A stretch of DNA of 64,000 nucleotides from Albifimbria verrucaria (lineage: Eukaryota > Ascomycota > Sordariomycetes > Hypocreales > Stachybotryaceae), in NCBI GenBank assembly GCA_020081605.1, contig JAHREC010000013.1, positions 3,162,001 to 3,226,000 of the forward strand. The letters are read 5' to 3'. The notes below the pieces were generated by a model. That model was not told where the DNA came from and did not search any database. It worked only from the letters and a program-made list of their open reading frames with translations. Positions 59,653 to 64,000 of the stretch are shown in pieces. Made by a program: the position numbers and the translations under genes. Each line of letters opens with the position of its first letter. Position 1 is the stretch's first letter.

Positions 59653-61243
59653 GCGCTTTTGTTTTCGCACTTTTATAAATATTGATATCACGACGACTAG
59701 AGAAAATCTAGACTCCACATGGGATGGATCACAGGACGGGTAGCTGTATTTCACAACAGGCATCCCAGGGACGGTTTGTTTAGAGAAGCAATGCATGGCA
59801 TGGTTTGCTATTTGATTTGAGGGTTTTCTACACATGGCGTTTGGATGAAGGTGTTTCTGTCAGATATCACAAGGCATGAATGGTCGTGCCCGTTCTATCA
59901 TTACATATGGATATTTACTTTGTTCGGTGCACGATAGCCCGACAGGTTCGGCGAAATAGCGACTAAGCAATTGATTTGTCAATAAGTCATTCTGTCTCAT
60001 CTCAATATAACGGTCTTATTATGTGATTGTACTGCTGACCATACTAGTGAATGAAACATTTGACCTCGAGCTGATATTTACACCGCTACTTGCGAAATCA
60101 GCAATGCTGGCTGTGTGATCGTATTGGCGAGTCATGAAGTACAAATGTGCGGCTGACCGGCTCAGCTGAAAGAGCTATTACCTGCGTTCGAAGTTGAAGT
60201 CATGCTCTATTATCTGACATTTGCTTGGCAATGTTCCTTTACGTTATCCTGTTGGCCCTCCTTTTCATCTCCTATATCTATGTTTCGAGAGTTAATTATG
60301 GGCTAACGCCCCGGTTGGGAGGGATGTAAGATCCTAAGTAGAGAGATAGTGTTTTCTCAGCTATGAGCAACAAAGCAGCAAGGCAAGGGCGTGTGCATAT
60401 ATGGATACGAAACGGCTTAGCAAGGGTAGTTACTAGGGTCAACATATGGCACTGCTGCCCTCAGAAATGGGCCTCTCAGCCCTATTCATCAGTGGTTGGT
60501 ATACCCTGGCAACCGCGCAACAACCAACGCGGCCGATTTCATCCCTCGCGTTCGAATGCTAAACGCGAATAGACGAGCTTAATTCTCTGCCTTGAGACCC
60601 AGTTCATTCGTTCTTCCATTCCCCTTCCGCGCCCCTCTTCCGACTCGGACCCCAGCCCGTGGCGTCTCGTCCTCTGGCCCCCGATTTGCACCGGAGATCG
60701 TCCGATAGAGATGAAGTGCGAAATCATCGCAGAACTCTATCGATCCCATATTTTCTGCACTTCCACGGCGTATTATGTTTCCTTTTGGACGTGTACACGC
60801 TTCTAGAAGGGCGTTGCCTCTATACGTGTAATACGGCAAAGCAACCCTACTGTTCTCCCTCTCGTATTGCCGAAAATGGCAATTACTAGAAACGGAGATA
60901 AATGCACCCAGAAAGGAGGTGGGCCCGGCTCCCGTATTCCTACTCGGATCGCCAGCGGGGACAAGATATGATTGCTAGATTTACGAGGTTTCTTTACAAT
61001 TAATGTCATAGCTGCGTTTGAAATCCTCCAAAGCAATTCGATTCTGGGGTAGACAATGGAGTTGATGATAGGTTGTTGCCAATCGACCTACGGCAATCAT
61101 TAGACAGAACAGGAAATTATAGGAGTGATCCCAATGGTATTTCTAAGAATAAACATTACAACCTCCAACGCCATTGTTTTATCTCGTCTGTATTAGGCAT
61201 TATAGATTACTCAATATCGGCTCTGCACGCTTGAGTCTGATCC
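59653..61243. other. Convergent intergenic region
   Basis: About 1.6 kb between the thioesterase (plus) and the P450 (minus) 3' ends. AT-rich stretches near 59980-60070 and 61080-61200. No gene recognised. Confidence 0.55.
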
Positions 61244-62743
61244 TTACATCCCCTTCAACCACGGAGAGCCCACCTTGTCAAAGTCTAGATTTGAGAAGTC
61301 GGTAACATTTGCAACCTCTGGAGATGCCCACTCAAGATCATAGTGTCTCAATAAAGTGATGAGGGACTTTGTTACCATGATCCTTGCGAGTTTCTCCCCA
61401 ATGCAACGATGATTACCTCCCCAAATGGAAAGTACTTGACCTCACCCATGTTCTGGTTGACAGACACAAGGTTTCCTGTTTCGCTAATCCAGCGGTACGG
61501 AATCCACGAATCTGGCTCGCTGAAGTTCGCTGGATCATGGTGCGTTAGGTAAGGACTGATAGATACAATAGAGCCCTTCGGAACAGTGTAGTCGGTCCCC
61601 GGGATTTTGACCTTTGCTTGCGCAAGCCTAAGCGTTTTGATCCCAGCATAGTAACGGAGTGTCTCGGAGATGCAGGCTTGTAGTAGCACAGAGTCCGTTG
61701 CCTCAGGGTTCGCTCGTAATTCTTCTGTCAAGGATTTCAATATATCCGGGTGACGGAGTAACTTCAATGGTGTTAGTTATTTGTTTTCGTGAAAAAGGCG
61801 TGACGGTCTTACCGTGACCAGGTTCCAGCCGACATTACCCACAGTGCTTGTATGTGCAGCGAACATGAGCACCGTGTGCTGGCTGGCCATAAACTCCTTC
61901 AGAGGTATGGTCAACTTGTCCCGCATTGTGAAAGCAACATAGTCCTGCGATGACTCCACACCAAACTTTTCTGCTAGGTCCCGCTGTCGAAGCCGTTCGT
62001 TGAATATTTCCTTCACGCGCTCATGGGCCTTTTGCATCCTCTTGGCTGGTGGATGGGGCACCCACTCTGGCAGCAGAAGGGAACAGAGGCTTCCAATGTC
62101 AGCTTCCATAGCGTGCAGCAAGTCGAGTAGCTCTTTTTCGTTATGCTCATAGAAGTCCTGTCCCATGAGCGAGCGAACTGTGATGCGATGAATCAGAGAG
62201 GATGCAGCATGGAAGACCCTGATATCTGGTAGTGCTTCCCATTCAACTGCCGCTTTGCGAGTTTCTTCAACAGACACCGCAGTTGTGTACTCCTGGGCCG
62301 CCGCTGTGTTGGCATATCTGCTAACAGAAGCAAGAAGTGTTTTGTAATGATCCCAGAAGCCTGGATCAACAATCTTGTTCAGAAAGTAACCCTATTCACT
62401 GTATTAGAAGCCAGCCAAGATCTTGGATCGGGCGAATCCCTCACCATGCCACCTGCAAAGGACCATGCGTCTTCCCTAGTTTCCAAGTAAAACTTGTTCA
62501 GTTTATTTCCTCGCAGAAACACATTGAATAATGTGAAGACTTGAACACTGAAAACATCCCCACACTTCGCAGTGGCTGTTTTTATTAATTCTATCAGGTT
62601 GACTGCATAATCTTTTGCGTCAATGAGAAATGCCAGAGAGCCCTCGCTTTTATAATGAGGATCTTGCTTGAAAAACGCCTGCTGTAATCCAAAAACAAAA
62701 TAATTATAATGAAGCATGCAGTGAAGAAAATGAGGCCAGCCAT
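61244..62743 (-). CDS. Cytochrome P450, CYP51-like clan
   Basis: A haem-thiolate monooxygenase with an N-terminal membrane anchor (MAGLIFFTACFIIIILFLDY), so ER-bound. The I-helix reads LMFAAHTSTVGNVGWNL, the His-Thr-Ser style of CYP51 and related fungal families and not the usual acid-Thr pair. The K-helix ExxR is in SETLRYYAG. PERF-like: DSWIPYRWI. The haem loop is FPFGGGNHRCIGE with the cysteine ligand, reconstructed over one missing base at 61419-61422 (CCCC on the plus strand). Introns 62392-62444 and 61762-61812 are supported by splice sites; a frame break near 62670 (TTTTT) follows the anchor. The start ATG at 62743 is chosen because it opens the anchor directly; a Met at 62827 would add a charged leader. 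About 460 residues. Likely a tailoring oxidase; a sterol demethylase role is less likely because sequence and context differ. Confidence 0.85.
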
Positions 62744-64000
62744 TATGACGAAGAATAACAAGTATGAACAGCCAAACACACACAAGAATGACCTTTTCAC
62801 CCGCTTCTGCCTTGAGATGAAGCTCACCTATAACTTAAACTCAGAAAGATTATTGCTCCGTCTGATCCTAGGCATAAAGGAGACTTCGGCTATAAAAGTT
62901 GGGTTCGACTACCATTCCGGAGTCTGTGCCGAGTCATTGGGTCAGAGCTCTTTCCAGGGTTGAGCTAACGTTGTCATGCAGCTGAGTTGACTGCATCTGG
63001 GTACGTCAATAACAACAAAGACATCGATTTTTGGCTGCAGAGTATGATGAAATGATCTCGTGGGGCTGATATGCTCGTGCACGCCGCGCCTCCGTAACAG
63101 GCCGGAATGCATACAACTGGATCGCGGAGGAACAAAAGGCTCGGCACTTGATGATCTACGCTACCCTATTAATGCATGCTACGTCAGCGGCCTCGCTGAC
63201 TTTCTTTATTGAGTAAAAACGGTTGAGCGTAGTGGTGTAGTGAAGGCCCCGTTCGGCTACTGACCAGCCTGAAACGATGCGGCACACCCGAACTGGTAAG
63301 CTTCTCGAACATAAGGTCAATACGTAATAAATGGTAAGACATGGCTGAGCAGTTCCGGTCCGGTCAACTGAAGAGCCGGCGGTGGTCGGAGCAAGTCGTT
63401 AGTATCATTCATGCTGGGAGCATAAACTGGGTGTTGATACAGTCATCAACACTTGCGCAATCGTTGCAGAAAGGTAGGCCACGTTTGTATTAAACCCATA
63501 AGTTGAAGGTCTCCAACTCTTGCGAGAAATGGTTCTATCCAAAGTGAATGTAGTATGAGGTAGGGCTGTAGGAGCCGAAGTGGTGTGAAGGACCCGGGAA
63601 AAGGCTTCTCATCGACGATGCACGATGGCTCGAGCATCCTTCCGGAAGTAAGATGGCTGCCACGTTACTTGATTAAGACCAACGCCGTAAGCACCGTATT
63701 CTTAAATGTAGTTATCTCCTGCCATCCGCAACAAGCAACTGTACACATGTACATACCGGTATTGCTTAGCCGTGGCCCTCTTTTAATGCTACAGATACTG
63801 CCAAATGATTTTTGGTTTGTAGTAAGTTTCTGCCCGGAAGTGAGTCGAGTGTCTAAATTTCCAAGGTAAAAGTATGAATATGAACTTCTGGGTAGGTACT
63901 TCGTATGGCTATCAACCTTTACATATTCCTAAGAAGGTAAACCATGATGCTGGCTGGGTGGCTTGCAGCTCAGGTCGTGGCTATATCAAAACTTAACCTC
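62744..64000. other. Upstream of the P450 to the window edge, no gene recognised
   Basis: About 1.25 kb. Contains a CCTCCG...CGGA pair at 63089-63106 (8-base spacer), about 350 bases upstream of the P450 start. Short open frames only. The next gene presumably lies beyond the window. Confidence 0.5.
63089..63106. promoter_or_regulatory. Imperfect CCTCCG-N8-CGGA inverted pair upstream of the P450
   Basis: One arm is identical to the CCTCCG arm of the protease/thioesterase promoter and the other is a partial CGGA match. Spacing differs from that repeat (8 versus 14), which weakens the case for one common factor. Confidence 0.25.

Noticed and set aside
61244..62743. Housekeeping lanosterol 14-alpha-demethylase (CYP51)
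   Set aside because: Shares the I-helix style, but the remaining sequence and the biosynthetic neighbourhood do not fit the standard enzyme. Kept as CYP51-like only.

Overview
The window is genomic DNA from a filamentous ascomycete, most likely a Sordariomycete (possibly Hypocreales; this is an inference from protein style and gene content). Evidence: short 49-71 nt GT-AG introns in almost every gene, fungal-only families (Zn2Cys6 and C2H2 regulators, a fungal highly reducing PKS-NRPS), a glutamine synthetase whose first intron follows the ATG directly, and a nuclear tRNA-Glu with an anticodon-loop intron.

Layout. The left part (1-26 kb) is mostly housekeeping: an F-box protein running off the left edge (minus), a MOSC/ferredoxin-reductase/ferredoxin fusion (plus), the rRNA-processing factor RRP7 (plus), a coiled-coil ADIP/TinA-like protein (plus), a C2H2 + Zn2Cys6 regulator (minus), a TMEM19/DUF92 membrane protein (plus), glutamine synthetase (plus) and tRNA-Glu(CUC). 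From 27 to 39 kb lies one very large minus-strand gene, a PKS-NRPS hybrid of about 3,850 residues with order KS-AT-DH-(degenerate MT)-ER-KR-ACP-C-A-T-R. After 8.3 kb with no recognisable gene, a second block (47-63 kb) holds a Zn2Cys6 regulator, an FAD monooxygenase, a secreted aspartic-protease-like protein without DTG motifs, a stand-alone alpha/beta-hydrolase thioesterase and a CYP51-like P450.

How they may work together (inference). The hybrid would make a reduced polyketide chain, condense it with one amino acid and release it through its terminal R domain. The FAD monooxygenase and P450 are plausible tailoring oxidases, the thioesterase a plausible trans editing or release enzyme, and the Zn2Cys6 protein a plausible local regulator. 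The protease-like and thioesterase genes share a divergent promoter with a perfect inverted repeat of the CGG type such regulators bind. I do not recognise the pathway or product. The empty 8.3 kb leaves open whether this is one cluster or two.

Sequence quality. Almost every multi-kilobase gene, including glutamine synthetase and RRP7, is interrupted by single-base deletions, many in short C or A runs. I count about thirty, nearly all in the same direction. This looks like uncorrected homopolymer error in the assembly and not gene decay, so each gene is annotated across its breaks. Intron boundaries were placed by eye from splice sites and protein continuity.
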